Origin: Actinomycetota bacterium
GTDB taxonomy: Bacteria > Actinomycetota > Actinomycetes > Streptosporangiales > Streptosporangiaceae
DNA: 34,044 nt
Reading direction: 5' to 3'
NCBI GenBank assembly: GCA_021324595.1
Contig: JAJPIV010000105.1
Location: 1-34,044, forward strand
Part shown: positions 1 to 8,724 of the stretch, piece after piece
How the letters are laid out: each line of letters opens with the position of its first letter
Position numbering within the stretch: the first letter of the stretch is position 1
Program-made: the position numbers and the translations under genes
The notes under the pieces: generated by a model
The model's input: the letters and a program-made list of their open reading frames with translations, nothing else
The model's database searches: none
Told to the model about the DNA's origin: nothing

Positions 1-1539
1 CCCGCCCGGCGGCCCGTACGCCCCCGGACGGCCGTACCCGCCCGGCGAGCCGTACCCGCCAGCACCGTCACCGCGCGGCCCACGGTGATCGCCGTCGCGG
101 TCGCCGCCGAGCGGACGCGGCGCGCGCTCGCTCGCCGGCCGGTATCCCTCATGCTGCTCGTGCCTGTCATCCGGGGCATATCCGGCCATGCGACGATAGC
201 CCGGCGTTGAACCGGGCCGGCCAGGCGAGGCACCCTCCTCTCCGTATCCGCCGACCGGGCCTCGACCGCGCGGCGCAGGACCTGCAGAACGGCCGCGGTC
301 GTGGCCGCCCGGCTGACGGTGGCCATCGGCCCGGCCGGGGTCCCGCATCCCGCCCATGGCATCGCCGGAGGCGCGGCCACCCTCGAGCGGAGCGTAGCCG
401 CCGGAGCCCTGGTTGCCGGAGGGGCCGTGACCACTGCCGGGCCCGGCCCCGGCCGCCAGGTCGCCCCGCAGGCCGTACCGCCCCCCGGCCGGCCGCATGC
501 CGTCCCGGTCGCCACGACCGAAGGCCGTCCCGTACGGGCCGCCAGCGCCGTCCCCGCCATCCGTCCCGTGCCCGTCAGGCGGCCCGTAGCCGTCAGGCGG
601 CCCGTACGCTCCGGGCCCGCGGCCGCCGGGCGGCGCGGGCCGCCCGGACGGCCGGTACTCCTCACCAGGCAGGAACCCGCCGGGCCGGCCGCGGCCGCCG
701 TGCCCGTACCCGGATGGCGGCCCGTAGCCGCCATCCGGGCCGTTCCTGCCGGGAGGCTCGTACGCCCCGGGCGCGCGTTCACCGGGCGGCCCGTGCTCCT
801 CGCCCGGCACGTGCCTGGCGGCTGGCGCGTACCCCTCGGGCGCGTACCCGCCGGGACGGCCGTACGCCTCACCGGGCCCGTACGCCTCACCGGGCCAGCC
901 GTAGCCCTCAGGCGGCCCGTACGCCTCACCAGCGCCCTGCCCGCCGGGCCGCCCGCGATCCCGGAACGGCCCCGGCGCCCCGCCCGGCCGCATGGGCGGC
1001 TGAGCCGCGCCCGGACGGGCCTGCCCGCCCCGGCCCGCCGGCCCGCCGGCGAGCCATCCGGTCCCGCTCCCGCCGGCCCGGGCATCCGGGCCGTGCCACG
1101 GCGCGGAGCCCGGTCCGTACCGGTCCGGCGGACCCTGCCAGCCACGGTCATCTCCGAGCGCACCGTGGCCGCCGCGGGCGCGCGGCGCCCCCGCCGGCTC
1201 GCCCTGCCCGCCGGGCAGGTGAGCCGCCCCCCGGGCACCCGGGCCCGGCCGGTCATCGCCCGGGCCGGGGTCGCGCCGCGCCCCCTCCTGCCAGGCCTGC
1301 CCGTGCACCGGGCCGGGCCGGGGCTGGCCGGCCGGTCCGCGCGGCTGCGGCCGGGCCGGGCGAGCCGGCCGCGCGATGCGGAACGGGCTCAGCCACTGGT
1401 CGGCCTCGATGTCCCCGGGAACCGCGGGGACCGGCTGGATGGGCACAGCGTGCCCGGCCAGCCGTTCCTGCTCCGCCCCGAGCTGCTGCGCGGGTCCCTC
1501 GCGGCCGGGCCTGCGCCTTTCCCTGCGCCCCCCGACCAT
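1..1539 (-). CDS. Gly/Pro/Tyr-rich low-complexity protein, N-terminal part (runs off window)
   Basis: The minus strand is open from an ATG at 1539 to base 1, giving 513 residues with no stop. The first 55 residues look like ordinary protein and include IEADQWLSPFRIA. The rest is low-complexity, rich in Gly, Pro, Arg and Tyr, with irregular short repeats such as GEAYGPPEGYG, GPPDGYGPPDGHG and GGYGRPGAYGPPGG. G/C-ending codons and regular TAC tyrosine codons support this strand over the Arg-rich reading on the plus strand. The frame stays open upstream to 1716. A GTG at 1677 would add 46 residues, including a hydrophobic run (AALAVWLAMV) next to a basic stretch, so the true start may be upstream; no clear Shine-Dalgarno decides it. 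Function is unknown. Such tails are common in actinobacterial membrane or surface-associated proteins, but that is inference, and the C-terminus is not visible. It is divergent from the trpB-like gene. Confidence 0.6.
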   Translation of the reverse strand, partial: MVGGRRERRRPGREGPAQQLGAEQERLAGHAVPIQPVPAVPGDIEADQWLSPFRIARPARPARPQPRGPAGQPRPGPVHGQAWQEGARRDPGPGDDRPGPGARGAAHLPGGQGEPAGAPRARGGHGALGDDRGWQGPPDRYGPGSAPWHGPDARAGGSGTGWLAGGPAGRGGQARPGAAQPPMRPGGAPGPFRDRGRPGGQGAGEAYGPPEGYGWPGEAYGPGEAYGRPGGYAPEGYAPAARHVPGEEHGPPGERAPGAYEPPGRNGPDGGYGPPSGYGHGGRGRPGGFLPGEEYRPSGRPAPPGGRGPGAYGPPDGYGPPDGHGTDGGDGAGGPYGTAFGRGDRDGMRPAGGRYGLRGDLAAGAGPGSGHGPSGNQGSGGYAPLEGGRASGDAMGGMRDPGRADGHRQPGGHDRGRSAGPAPRGRGPVGGYGEEGASPGRPGSTPGYRRMAGYAPDDRHEQHEGYRPASERAPRPLGGDRDGDHRGPRGDGAGGYGSPGGYGRPGAYGPPGG

Positions 1540-1882
1540 GGCTAGCCAGACCGCCAGCGCGGCGCGCGGGCCGGGTCCGGGGAACTCGCTGCCAGCACCG
1601 ACAAGACCCACAACCTCCGCGACAGCCGGCCCCGGCCGCAGGACCTTCCGCAGGCCGCTGGCATCGTCACGGGCCACGCCGCGCCAGTCACGACCAGGCC
1701 GGCCCCGTGCCGGCCATCACCTCGCGGCCGGCGGGCCCTGGTCCAGGCTGGCCGATCAGCCCGAAGGGACCTTCTTACCATTTCACGCGCCTGCCCTGGT
1801 CGCAACCGATCCGCCGCCGCCCGGGCGATGCGCGCCGGGCGCGGGGCGGCGCAGCGGTCAGCGAGGGCAATCCTTCGCGAAC

Positions 1883-1911
1883 TGTCGCGCCGCCGGCCAG
1901 TCGGCTAGGTT
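1883..1911 (+). promoter_or_regulatory. possible promoter of the trpB-like gene
   Basis: In the 1540-1980 gap between two divergent genes, TAGGTT (1906-1911) fits the actinobacterial TANNNT -10 pattern. It lies 17 nt after TGTCGC (1883-1888), a poor -35. A small palindrome TTCGCGAA lies just upstream at about 1874-1881. Nothing else in this gap is clear. Confidence 0.25.
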
Positions 1912-1980
1912 TCTCCCATACCAAACCCGGCCACGGCCCGGCGAGCCGGGACCCCGGGCCAGGAGCCCCAGGGAGGAACC

Positions 1981-3342
1981 ATGGCGAACCAGGTCAAGTA
2001 CGTCCTGCAGGAATCCGAGATGCCCCGGCAGTGGTACAACATCGTCCCGGACCTGCCCTCCCCGCCGCCGCCGCCACTGCACCCCGGCACCCGCGAGCCC
2101 GTCGGGCCCGACGACCTGGCGCCGCTGTTCCCGGCCGAGCTGATCATGCAGGAGGTCTCGCCGGAGCGGCACATCCCGATCCCGGAGCCGGTGCTGGACG
2201 TGTACCGGCTGTGGCGTCCCACGCCGCTGCTGCGCGCCCGGCGGCTGGAGAAGGACCTGGGCACCCCGGCCCGGATCTACTACAAGTACGAGGGCGTGAG
2301 CCCGGCGGGCTCCCACAAGCCGAACACGGCGGTCCCGCAGGCCTACTACAACGCCGCCGCCGGCGTCTCCAGGCTGACCACCGAGACCGGCGCGGGCCAG
2401 TGGGGCACCGCGCTGTCGTTCGCGTGCGCGCTGTTCGGCATCGACCTGACCGTGTGGATGGTCCGCTCCTCCTATGACCAGAAGCCGTACCGGCGGACGC
2501 TCATGGAGACCTACGGCGCGACGGTCCACCCGAGCCCGTCGCAGGTCACGAACGCGGGCCGGGCGGTCCTCGCCGAGCACCCCGACTCCACCGGGAGCCT
2601 GGGCATCGCGATCAGCGAGGCGGTCGAGATGGCCGCGGCCGACCCGGCAGCCCGGTACTCGCTCGGCAGCGTGCTCAACCACGTGCTGATGCACCAGACG
2701 ATCATCGGCGAGGAGGCCCTCAGGCAGCTCGAGCAGGCGGGCGACGCCCCGGACGTGATCGTCGGCTGCACCGGCGGCGGCTCGAACTTCGGCGGGCTGG
2801 CGTGCCCGTTCCTGCGCGAGAAGCTGGCCGGCCGGATGAACCCGGTGATCCGCGCGGTCGAGCCCGCCGCCTGCCCGTCGTTCACCCGCGGGACCTACGC
2901 CTACGACTTCGGGGACACCGCCGGGCTGACGCCGCTGCTGAAGATGCACACGCTCGGCCACGAGTTCATCCCCGACCCGATCCACGCGGGCGGGCTGCGG
3001 TACCACGGCATGTCGCCGCTGCTGTCGCACATCTACGAGCTCGGGCTGATCGAGGCGGTGGCCAAGCCCCAGTCCGAGTGCTTCGCCGCCGGGCTGCGCT
3101 TCGCCAGGACCGAGGGGATCGTGCCCGCGCCCGAGCCCACGCATGCCGTCGCCGCGTGCATCGAGGAGGCGCTGCGCTGCAAGGAGAGCGGCGAGGAGAA
3201 GGTGATCCTCACCGCCCTGTGCGGCCACGGCCTGCTCGACCTGGCCGCCTACAGCGACTACCTGTCCGGCCAGATGCGCGACCTCGACCTGTCCGACGAC
3301 GCGATCGCGGCCGCGCTGCGCGGCCTGCCAGCCGCCGTGTGA
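1981..3342 (+). CDS. trpB: TrpB2-type tryptophan synthase beta chain
   Basis: This 453-residue protein belongs to the pyridoxal-phosphate fold II family and matches the TrpB2 (TrpB-like) branch, which is longer than canonical TrpB. Visible landmarks are the PLP lysine in GSHKPNTA (K113), the active-site loop TETGAGQWG (about 134-142), and the glycine-rich phosphate loop [11 protein letters not shown] (about 262-272). The family condenses indole with serine to make tryptophan, and may instead act on free indole or phosphoserine-like substrates. The start is supported by a strong Shine-Dalgarno (AGGGAGGAA) five bases before ATG. No trpA, trpC or other trp gene is adjacent, as is usual for TrpB2, so it probably salvages indole or has a specialised role rather than forming the classical alpha2beta2 complex. 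The following DeoR-family gene has its own promoter and is probably a separate transcript. Confidence 0.9.
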   Translation: MANQVKYVLQESEMPRQWYNIVPDLPSPPPPPLHPGTREPVGPDDLAPLFPAELIMQEVSPERHIPIPEPVLDVYRLWRPTPLLRARRLEKDLGTPARIYYKYEGVSPAGSHKPNTAVPQAYYNAAAGVSRLTTETGAGQWGTALSFACALFGIDLTVWMVRSSYDQKPYRRTLMETYGATVHPSPSQVTNAGRAVLAEHPDSTGSLGIAISEAVEMAAADPAARYSLGSVLNHVLMHQTIIGEEALRQLEQAGDAPDVIVGCTGGGSNFGGLACPFLREKLAGRMNPVIRAVEPAACPSFTRGTYAYDFGDTAGLTPLLKMHTLGHEFIPDPIHAGGLRYHGMSPLLSHIYELGLIEAVAKPQSECFAAGLRFARTEGIVPAPEPTHAVAACIEEALRCKESGEEKVILTALCGHGLLDLAAYSDYLSGQMRDLDLSDDAIAAALRGLPAAV

Positions 3343-3471
3343 CGCCCTCCCCGGCGCCCGCCTGCGAGGGCGGGCCGCCCTCCCGCGGCCGACACCCGCA
3401 TCGCCCGGGCCCGGCACCCGCCTCGCGCGGGGCCGGGCCCGTCGCATGCCCGCGCCGCGGGCGGCCAGGCC

Positions 3472-3500
3472 TTGACGACCCGGGCAGATTGCCACAGAAT
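3472..3500 (+). promoter_or_regulatory. sigma70-like promoter of the deoR-permease-kinase operon
   Basis: TTGACG (3472-3477) and CAGAAT (3495-3500) are separated by exactly 17 nt and lie about 50 nt before the regulator start. The A/T-richer stretch just downstream, around CAACATCGTCCAATAACG, is a plausible operator for the DeoR-type protein. No clean palindrome was found there. Confidence 0.5.
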
Positions 3501-3549
3501 CGGTCAACATCGTCCAATAACGGGCGGGATCTGGTGAGGAGGGGCCGGG

Positions 3550-4368
3550 ATGCTGCCGAGCCAGCGCCGTGAGGCGATCCTCACCGAGGTCCGGGCGGCC
3601 GCGGCCGTCTCCGCCGAGGCGCTGGCCCGGCGGTTCGACGTCTCCGTCGAGACCATCAGGCGCGACCTGCGCGCCCTGGACCGGCTCGGGCTGCTCGACC
3701 GGGTGTACGGCGGCGCGACCCGCCCGGGCGGCCGGTCCAGCGAGGGCAGCTTCGCGGCCCGGAGCACCCGCAACATCGCGCGCAAGCGGGCGATCGCCGC
3801 CCTGGCCGCCAGCCTGATCGAGCCGGAGGACACGGTCGTCATCGACGTCGGGACCACCGCCCTGGAGGTCGCGCGCGCGCTGCCGCCCGGGTTCCGCGGC
3901 CGGGTGCTGACCAGCTCGATCCCGGCCGCGCTCGAGCTGTCCGGCCGGGACGGCATCGAGCTGCTGGCCTCCGGCGGCCAGGTGCGGCCCGGCGACGGGG
4001 CCTGCTCCGGCGCGCACGCCGAGGCGTTCTTCGACGAGTTCTACGCCGACAAGGCGTTCCTCGGCTCCGGCGGCGTCCACCCGGACGCCGGGCTCACCGA
4101 CTACTACCCGTCCGAGGTCGTGGTCCGGCGCACGATCATCGCCCACACCGCCGCCTGCTACGTCCTGGCCGATTCGAGCAAGCTCGGCGTCATCGCCGTG
4201 CACCGCGTCTGCCCGCTCGACGCGGTCACCGGGGTCATCACCGACGAGGAGGAGAACGCCGACGCGCGCGAGGCGCTGGCAGCAGCCGGGGTCGCGCTCC
4301 TGTGCGCCCGGCCCGCGGGCGGGCCGCGGCCGGACGACCCGAACCACCGCGAGCACCAGAGGAAGTGA
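3550..4368 (+). CDS. DeoR/GlpR-family transcriptional regulator
   Basis: This 272-residue protein has the classical DeoR layout. An N-terminal winged helix-turn-helix (about 20-58; SVETIRRDLRALDRLGLLDRV is the signature region) is followed by a DeoRC sensor domain that starts with a phosphosugar-binding-type motif (IDVGTTALEVARAL, about 98-111) and ends with ADSSKLG. Family members usually repress sugar or polyol catabolism and are released by a phosphorylated intermediate. A strong Shine-Dalgarno (GAGGAGGGG) precedes the ATG. It is the first gene of a co-directional operon, with the permease start 7 bp after its stop. It therefore probably controls that operon, and its likely effector is the product of the FGGY kinase; this is inferred from position. 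Confidence 0.9.
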   Translation: MLPSQRREAILTEVRAAAAVSAEALARRFDVSVETIRRDLRALDRLGLLDRVYGGATRPGGRSSEGSFAARSTRNIARKRAIAALAASLIEPEDTVVIDVGTTALEVARALPPGFRGRVLTSSIPAALELSGRDGIELLASGGQVRPGDGACSGAHAEAFFDEFYADKAFLGSGGVHPDAGLTDYYPSEVVVRRTIIAHTAACYVLADSSKLGVIAVHRVCPLDAVTGVITDEEENADAREALAAAGVALLCARPAGGPRPDDPNHREHQRK

Positions 4369-4375
4369 GGTACCG

Positions 4376-5875
4376 GTGACGACGCTCGCCCAGCATGACG
4401 ACGACGCGCTGCTCTCCCGGTTTGGCTACACCAAGCAGTTCGTCCGGTCCCTGCGCCACTTCGAGTCGTTCGCGGTGGCGTTCTCCTTCATCTCGATCAC
4501 CACGGGGATCTTCACCACGTTCGGCTTCGCCCTCATCACCGGCGGGCCGCGGTCGATCTGGACCTGGCTGATCGTCACCGCCGGCCAGGCGCTGGTCGCG
4601 CTGGTCTACGGCGCCCTGGCCGCCCGGGTCCCGCTGTCCGGCTACTCCTACCAGTGGGCCTCGCGGCTGTCCAACGTCCACGTCGGGTGGTGGCTCGGCT
4701 GGATGTCCTTCGCGTTCTTGTCGATCGTGACGGTCTCGGTGGACTACGGCCTGGTGCAGGTGGCGTTCCAGCCGCTGATCGGCGAGGCGTACACGCCGAC
4801 CAGCGCGGCCTTCGAGACCCTCGCGGTGCTCGCGATCCAGGCAGCCATGATCATCTGGTCGACCCGGATCACCACGAGGGTGAACAACGCGGCAGTGGCG
4901 ACCGAGGTGATCGGCGTGCTGGGCCTGACCGTGCTGCTGGTCGTCGTCGCCGCCGTCCGCCACATCGGCCACTGGTCGAACCTGGGATCCGCCGGCGTGG
5001 TCCCGCGCGCGGGCTACTTCGCCTGGCTCGGCCCGTTCATGCTGGCGACCCTGCTCGGCGCGTACACGATCGTCGGCTTCGAGGCGGCGAGCAACCTGGC
5101 CGAGGAGACCCAGCAGCCGCACCGCACGATCCCGAGGGCGATGATCCGCGCCGTGCTGCTCTCCGGAGCGGTGGGCATGGCCTTCCTGATCGCGCTGGCG
5201 TACGCCACGCGCTCGGTCAAGGCGGCCTCGGCCAGTTCCGCGCCGGTCGCTCTGATCGTCCACGACGTGCTCGGCGGGGTGGTGCAGAAGCTCTTCCTGA
5301 TCTTCGTGTGCGTGTCGATCTTCGCCTGCGGCCTGGTGATCATGGTGACGAACAGCCGGATGATCTGGTCGATGGCCCGCGACCGCCGGCTGCCCGGCCA
5401 CCAGGTGCTCAGCCGGGTGCCGCGGGCCACCGGCGGGCCGACCTGGGCGACCCTGCTCGCCGCGGTGATCGGCGCCGGCATCACGCTGGTGCTGCGCACC
5501 CACACCGGGGCGCTGACGACCCTGTTCACCGCGTCCACCATCATGCCGGCGCTGCTGTACGCGAGCACCGTGCTGCTGTACCTGCTCGCCGGGCGCAGGC
5601 ACCGGCTCGGCACGGGGCACTTCTCCCTCGGCCGCATGGAGATCCCGGTGATCGCCGGCGCGCTGATCTGGCTCGCCTACGAGCTGATCATCCTGATCGG
5701 GCCCAGCGCCTTCCGCGACGCGCAGTACTACGTGCTCGGCGCGCTCGGCGTCGGCCTGGTCTTCTACTGCCTGCAGTGGCTGCTGGAGCCGCGCGCGATG
5801 CGCCAGGCCGCCGGGGCGCACGGCGAGCAGGCCCTGGCCGCGGGCGACGCGGGCGCGCCCGACCCGGTGGCCTAG
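4376..5875 (+). CDS. APC-superfamily amino acid/amine permease
   Basis: This 499-residue protein is strongly hydrophobic, with about 12 membrane-spanning segments between residues 30 and 470, typical of the amino acid-polyamine-organocation superfamily. The first segment contains SFISITTGIFTTFG, the usual substrate-site region of TM1, and VGFEAASNLAEETQQP is the conserved TM6-loop region of these transporters. The protein probably works as a proton-coupled importer in the cytoplasmic membrane. It starts with GTG after GAGGAAGTGAGG. The FGGY kinase gene begins 9 bp downstream, so the imported compound is probably the kinase or oxidoreductase substrate. This is unusual, because polyol kinases are normally paired with facilitators, ABC or MFS transporters. 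The substrate (amino acid, amino alcohol, choline- or ethanolamine-like) cannot be read from sequence. Confidence 0.9.
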   Translation: MTTLAQHDDDALLSRFGYTKQFVRSLRHFESFAVAFSFISITTGIFTTFGFALITGGPRSIWTWLIVTAGQALVALVYGALAARVPLSGYSYQWASRLSNVHVGWWLGWMSFAFLSIVTVSVDYGLVQVAFQPLIGEAYTPTSAAFETLAVLAIQAAMIIWSTRITTRVNNAAVATEVIGVLGLTVLLVVVAAVRHIGHWSNLGSAGVVPRAGYFAWLGPFMLATLLGAYTIVGFEAASNLAEETQQPHRTIPRAMIRAVLLSGAVGMAFLIALAYATRSVKAASASSAPVALIVHDVLGGVVQKLFLIFVCVSIFACGLVIMVTNSRMIWSMARDRRLPGHQVLSRVPRATGGPTWATLLAAVIGAGITLVLRTHTGALTTLFTASTIMPALLYASTVLLYLLAGRRHRLGTGHFSLGRMEIPVIAGALIWLAYELIILIGPSAFRDAQYYVLGALGVGLVFYCLQWLLEPRAMRQAAGAHGEQALAAGDAGAPDPVA

Positions 5876-5884
5876 GCGGCCCTG

Positions 5885-7321
5885 GTGCGGATCCTCGCCA
5901 TCGACCAGGGCACCTCGGCGACCAAGGCCCTGCTGGTCGGCCCCGGGCAGCAGGTGCTCGGCTCCGCCGAGGTGCCGGTCGGCGTCCGGGCCGACGGCGA
6001 CGCCGTGGAGGCCGACCCGGAGGAGCTGCTCGGCTCGGTGCTGGCCGCCGGGCGGGCCGCCCTGGCCGCGGCGGGCGCGCGCGGCAGCGCCGACGCGGTC
6101 GCCCTCGCCAACCAGGGCGAGACGGTGCTGGCCTGGGACCGGCGCACCGGCCGGGCGCTGACCCCGGCGATCGTCTGGCAGGACCGGCGGTCGGCGGGCG
6201 TGTGCGCCCGGCTGGCACCCGACGCGGGCTGGCTCGCCGAGGTGACCGGGCTGCCCCTGGACCCCTACTTCGCCGGGCCGAAGATGACCTGGCTGCGGGA
6301 GCACCTGACCCGCGACGGCGTGGTCTCGACCGTCGACGCCTGGCTGCTGGCCAGGCTCGGCGCCGGCTACCTCACCGACGCGGCCACCGCGTCCCGGACC
6401 ATGCTGCTGGACCTCGACGCCGCGGACTGGTCGCCGCGGGCGTGCGCGGCCTTCGGCCTCGACCCGGGCGACCTCCCCGCGGTCAGCGACTGCGCGGGCC
6501 CGGCCGGGGAGACGTCCGCCTTCGGCGGCCGGCCGGTCCCGGTGACCGGCCTGGCCGTGGATCAGCAGGCGGCCCTGGCCGCCCAGGGATGCCTGGCCGC
6601 CGGCCAGGCGAAGTGCACCTACGGGACAGGGGCGTTCCTGCTGGCCACCACCGGGCCGAGGGCCGTCCGCTCGGCGAGCGGGCTGTCCGCGTCGGTGGCC
6701 TGGCGGCTGGGCGGGGTGGCGACGTACTGCCTGGACGGCCAGGTCTACACGGCCGGGGCCGCGGTGACCTGGCTCACCAGGTTGGGCCTGCTGTCCCGCC
6801 CGGAGGAGCTCGACCCGCTGGCCGCCAGCGTCGCCGACAGCGGCGGCGTGAGCTTCGTGCCGGCGCTCGCCGGGCTCGGCGCCCCGCACTGGCGCCCGGC
6901 CGCGCGGGGGGCGTTCACCGGCCTGAGCCTGTCGGCGAGCCGCGCGCACCTGGCCCGCGCGGTCATCGAGGGCATCGCCGCGTCGGTCGCCCTGCTGGCC
7001 CGGGCGGCCGCCCGCGACGCCGGCGCCCCGCCGTCCGCGCTGCGGGTCGATGGCGGGCTCACCAGGTCCGCGGTGCTCCTGCAGGCGCAGGCCGACCTGC
7101 TGCAGGCTCCGGTGGAAGTCCACCGGACGCCGGACGCCACCGCCCTCGGCGTGGCGGCGCTGGCCAGGCTCGGGGCGGGCGCCAGCGGTACCCTCGCGGA
7201 GGCGGTGGGGCCCGTGCGAGCCGAGAAGGTGGTGGAGCCGCGGATGAGCGCCGACGAGGCGGCGGGCAGGATCGCGGCGTTCGAGGCGGCGGTGGAGTCG
7301 GTCGCCCCGGCGGGCCGGTGA
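5885..7321 (+). CDS. FGGY-family carbohydrate/polyol kinase
   Basis: This 478-residue protein has the two actin-like ATPase halves of the FGGY family (glycerol, xylulose, gluconate, erythritol kinases). Landmarks are the phosphate-1 motif AIDQGTSATKALL (about 5-17), LANQGETVLAWDRRTG (about 77-92) with IVWQDRRS after it, the central KCTYGTGAFLL (about 243-253), and the adenosine-side LRVDGGLTRS (about 385-394). It phosphorylates a polyol or sugar in the cytoplasm using ATP. Overall pattern is closest to glycerol kinase-like members, but length and context do not fix the substrate. It starts with GTG and its TGA overlaps the GTG start of the next gene (GTGA), implying translational coupling. 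Two FAD oxidoreductases downstream suggest that the phosphorylated product is then oxidised, as glycerol-3-phosphate is in glp operons. Confidence 0.9.
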   Translation: MRILAIDQGTSATKALLVGPGQQVLGSAEVPVGVRADGDAVEADPEELLGSVLAAGRAALAAAGARGSADAVALANQGETVLAWDRRTGRALTPAIVWQDRRSAGVCARLAPDAGWLAEVTGLPLDPYFAGPKMTWLREHLTRDGVVSTVDAWLLARLGAGYLTDAATASRTMLLDLDAADWSPRACAAFGLDPGDLPAVSDCAGPAGETSAFGGRPVPVTGLAVDQQAALAAQGCLAAGQAKCTYGTGAFLLATTGPRAVRSASGLSASVAWRLGGVATYCLDGQVYTAGAAVTWLTRLGLLSRPEELDPLAASVADSGGVSFVPALAGLGAPHWRPAARGAFTGLSLSASRAHLARAVIEGIAASVALLARAAARDAGAPPSALRVDGGLTRSAVLLQAQADLLQAPVEVHRTPDATALGVAALARLGAGASGTLAEAVGPVRAEKVVEPRMSADEAAGRIAAFEAAVESVAPAGR

Positions 7322-8724
7322 CCGAGGCCGTGCCGCCCGGCTCGCCCGGCTCGCCGGCCGACGTGCTCATCGTGGGCGCGGGCGTGGTGGGCACCGCGAT
7401 CGCCCGGACGCTGGCCCGGTACGACCTGAGCTGCGTGCTCGCCGACGCCGCGCCCGACGTCGGGGCGGGCACGTCGAAGGCGAACACGGCGATCCTGCAC
7501 ACCGGATTCGACGCGGTGCCGGGAACGCTGGAGGCCCGGCTGGTCCGCCGGGGCGGGCAGCTGCTGGGCGAGTACGCCCGCCAGGCGGGCATCCCGCTGG
7601 AGCGCACCGGGGCGCTGCTGGTCGCGTGGACGCCGCAGGAGCAGGCCGAGCTGCCCGCGATCGAGCGGAAGGCGCGGGAGAACGGCTGCGCCGGCGTCCG
7701 CCCGGTCACCGCCGCCGGCCTGTACCGGATGGAGCCCCGCCTCGGCCCGGGGGCACTGGCGGGGCTGCACATCCCCGGGGAGTCCATCGTCTGCCCGTGG
7801 ACGACCCCGCTCGCCTTCGCGACCGAGGCGGTCCGGGCCGGCACCCGGCTGGTGCTCAACGCGGCGGTCACCGGCATCCGCCCGGCAGCCGGCGCGCACG
7901 AGGTGCGGACCACCGCGGGCACGCTGCGCTGCCGCTGGCTGGTGAACGCCGCCGGGCTGGGCAGCGACCTGATCGACCGGATGCTCGGCGGCGGCGGCTT
8001 CACGATCACCCCGCGGCGCGGCGAGCTGATCGTGTTCGACAAGCTGGCGCGCCCGCTGGTGCGCCACATCCTGCTGCCCGTGCCGACCCCGGCCACCAAG
8101 GGCGTGCTGGTCGCCCCGACCGTCTACGGGAACGTGCTGCTCGGCCCGACCGCGCAGGACGTGGCCGACCGCCAGGACACGGCGACCACGCCCGCCGGGC
8201 TGTCCGCGCTGCTCGCGCAGGGCGCCCGCATCCTGCCGGACCTCATCGCCGAGGAGGTCACCGCGGCGTACGCGGGCCTGCGGGCGGCAACCGAGCACCG
8301 GGACTACCAGATCCGGGTGGACGCGGGCCTCCGGTACGCCTGCGTGGCCGGGATCCGCTCGACCGGGCTGACCGCCTCCCTGGCCATCGCCGAGCACGTC
8401 GCCGGGCAGCTGGCCGAGGCCGGGCTCGCGCTGCGGGAGCGCCCGGGCGCGCGCGCCGCCGGGCCGCCCGTCATGCCCTACATCGGCCAGGCCGGGCGCC
8501 GGCCCTACCAGGACCCCGCGATGATCGCGGCGGACCCGGCCTACGGCCGGATCGTCTGCCACTGCGAGCGGGTCACCCTCGGCGAGATCCGGGATGCCCT
8601 GGCCAGCGACATCCCCCCGGCCGACGTGGGCGGCCTGCGGCGGCGGACCCGCGCCACCGGCGGCCGCTGCCAGGGCTTCTACTGCGCCGCGGGCATCTCG
8701 CAGATCCTGGCCGGCCGGCGGTGA
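7318..8724 (+). CDS. GlpA-like FAD-dependent oxidoreductase with C-terminal BFD-like [2Fe-2S] domain
   Basis: The 468-residue protein starts at GTG overlapping the kinase stop. The FAD-binding Rossmann motif GAGVVG is at 20-25 and is followed by a DAO-fold domain (to about 370) that contains TSKANTAILHTGFDA. The C-terminus has four cysteines arranged as CHC (414, 416) and CQGFYC (451, 456), the layout of a BFD-like [2Fe-2S] domain as in GlpA and related dehydrogenases. Expected role: flavin oxidation of a 2-hydroxy or polyol-phosphate substrate, passing electrons through the iron-sulfur centre to a partner, probably the next gene product. Substrates of the wider family include glycerol-3-phosphate and L-2-hydroxyglutarate; assignment among these is not possible here. 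Its stop overlaps the next gene by 4 bp. Confidence 0.88.
   Translation: MTEAVPPGSPGSPADVLIVGAGVVGTAIARTLARYDLSCVLADAAPDVGAGTSKANTAILHTGFDAVPGTLEARLVRRGGQLLGEYARQAGIPLERTGALLVAWTPQEQAELPAIERKARENGCAGVRPVTAAGLYRMEPRLGPGALAGLHIPGESIVCPWTTPLAFATEAVRAGTRLVLNAAVTGIRPAAGAHEVRTTAGTLRCRWLVNAAGLGSDLIDRMLGGGGFTITPRRGELIVFDKLARPLVRHILLPVPTPATKGVLVAPTVYGNVLLGPTAQDVADRQDTATTPAGLSALLAQGARILPDLIAEEVTAAYAGLRAATEHRDYQIRVDAGLRYACVAGIRSTGLTASLAIAEHVAGQLAEAGLALRERPGARAAGPPVMPYIGQAGRRPYQDPAMIAADPAYGRIVCHCERVTLGEIRDALASDIPPADVGGLRRRTRATGGRCQGFYCAAGISQILAGRR

Noticed and set aside
207-2477. Long plus-strand frames (207-2477, 301-1545, 1376-2143), Arg/Pro-rich
   Set aside because: They mirror the minus-strand Gly/Pro/Tyr-rich frame and then overlap the TrpB2 gene; composition is extreme Arg/Pro and no motif is seen.
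3449-3463. Hairpin GCCCGC-GCC-GCGGGC as terminator of the trpB-like gene
   Set aside because: A short stem with no T tract in a region where such GC palindromes arise often by chance.
4238-7123. 961-codon minus-strand frame across the permease and kinase
   Set aside because: Antisense shadow of well-supported plus-strand genes in GC-rich DNA.
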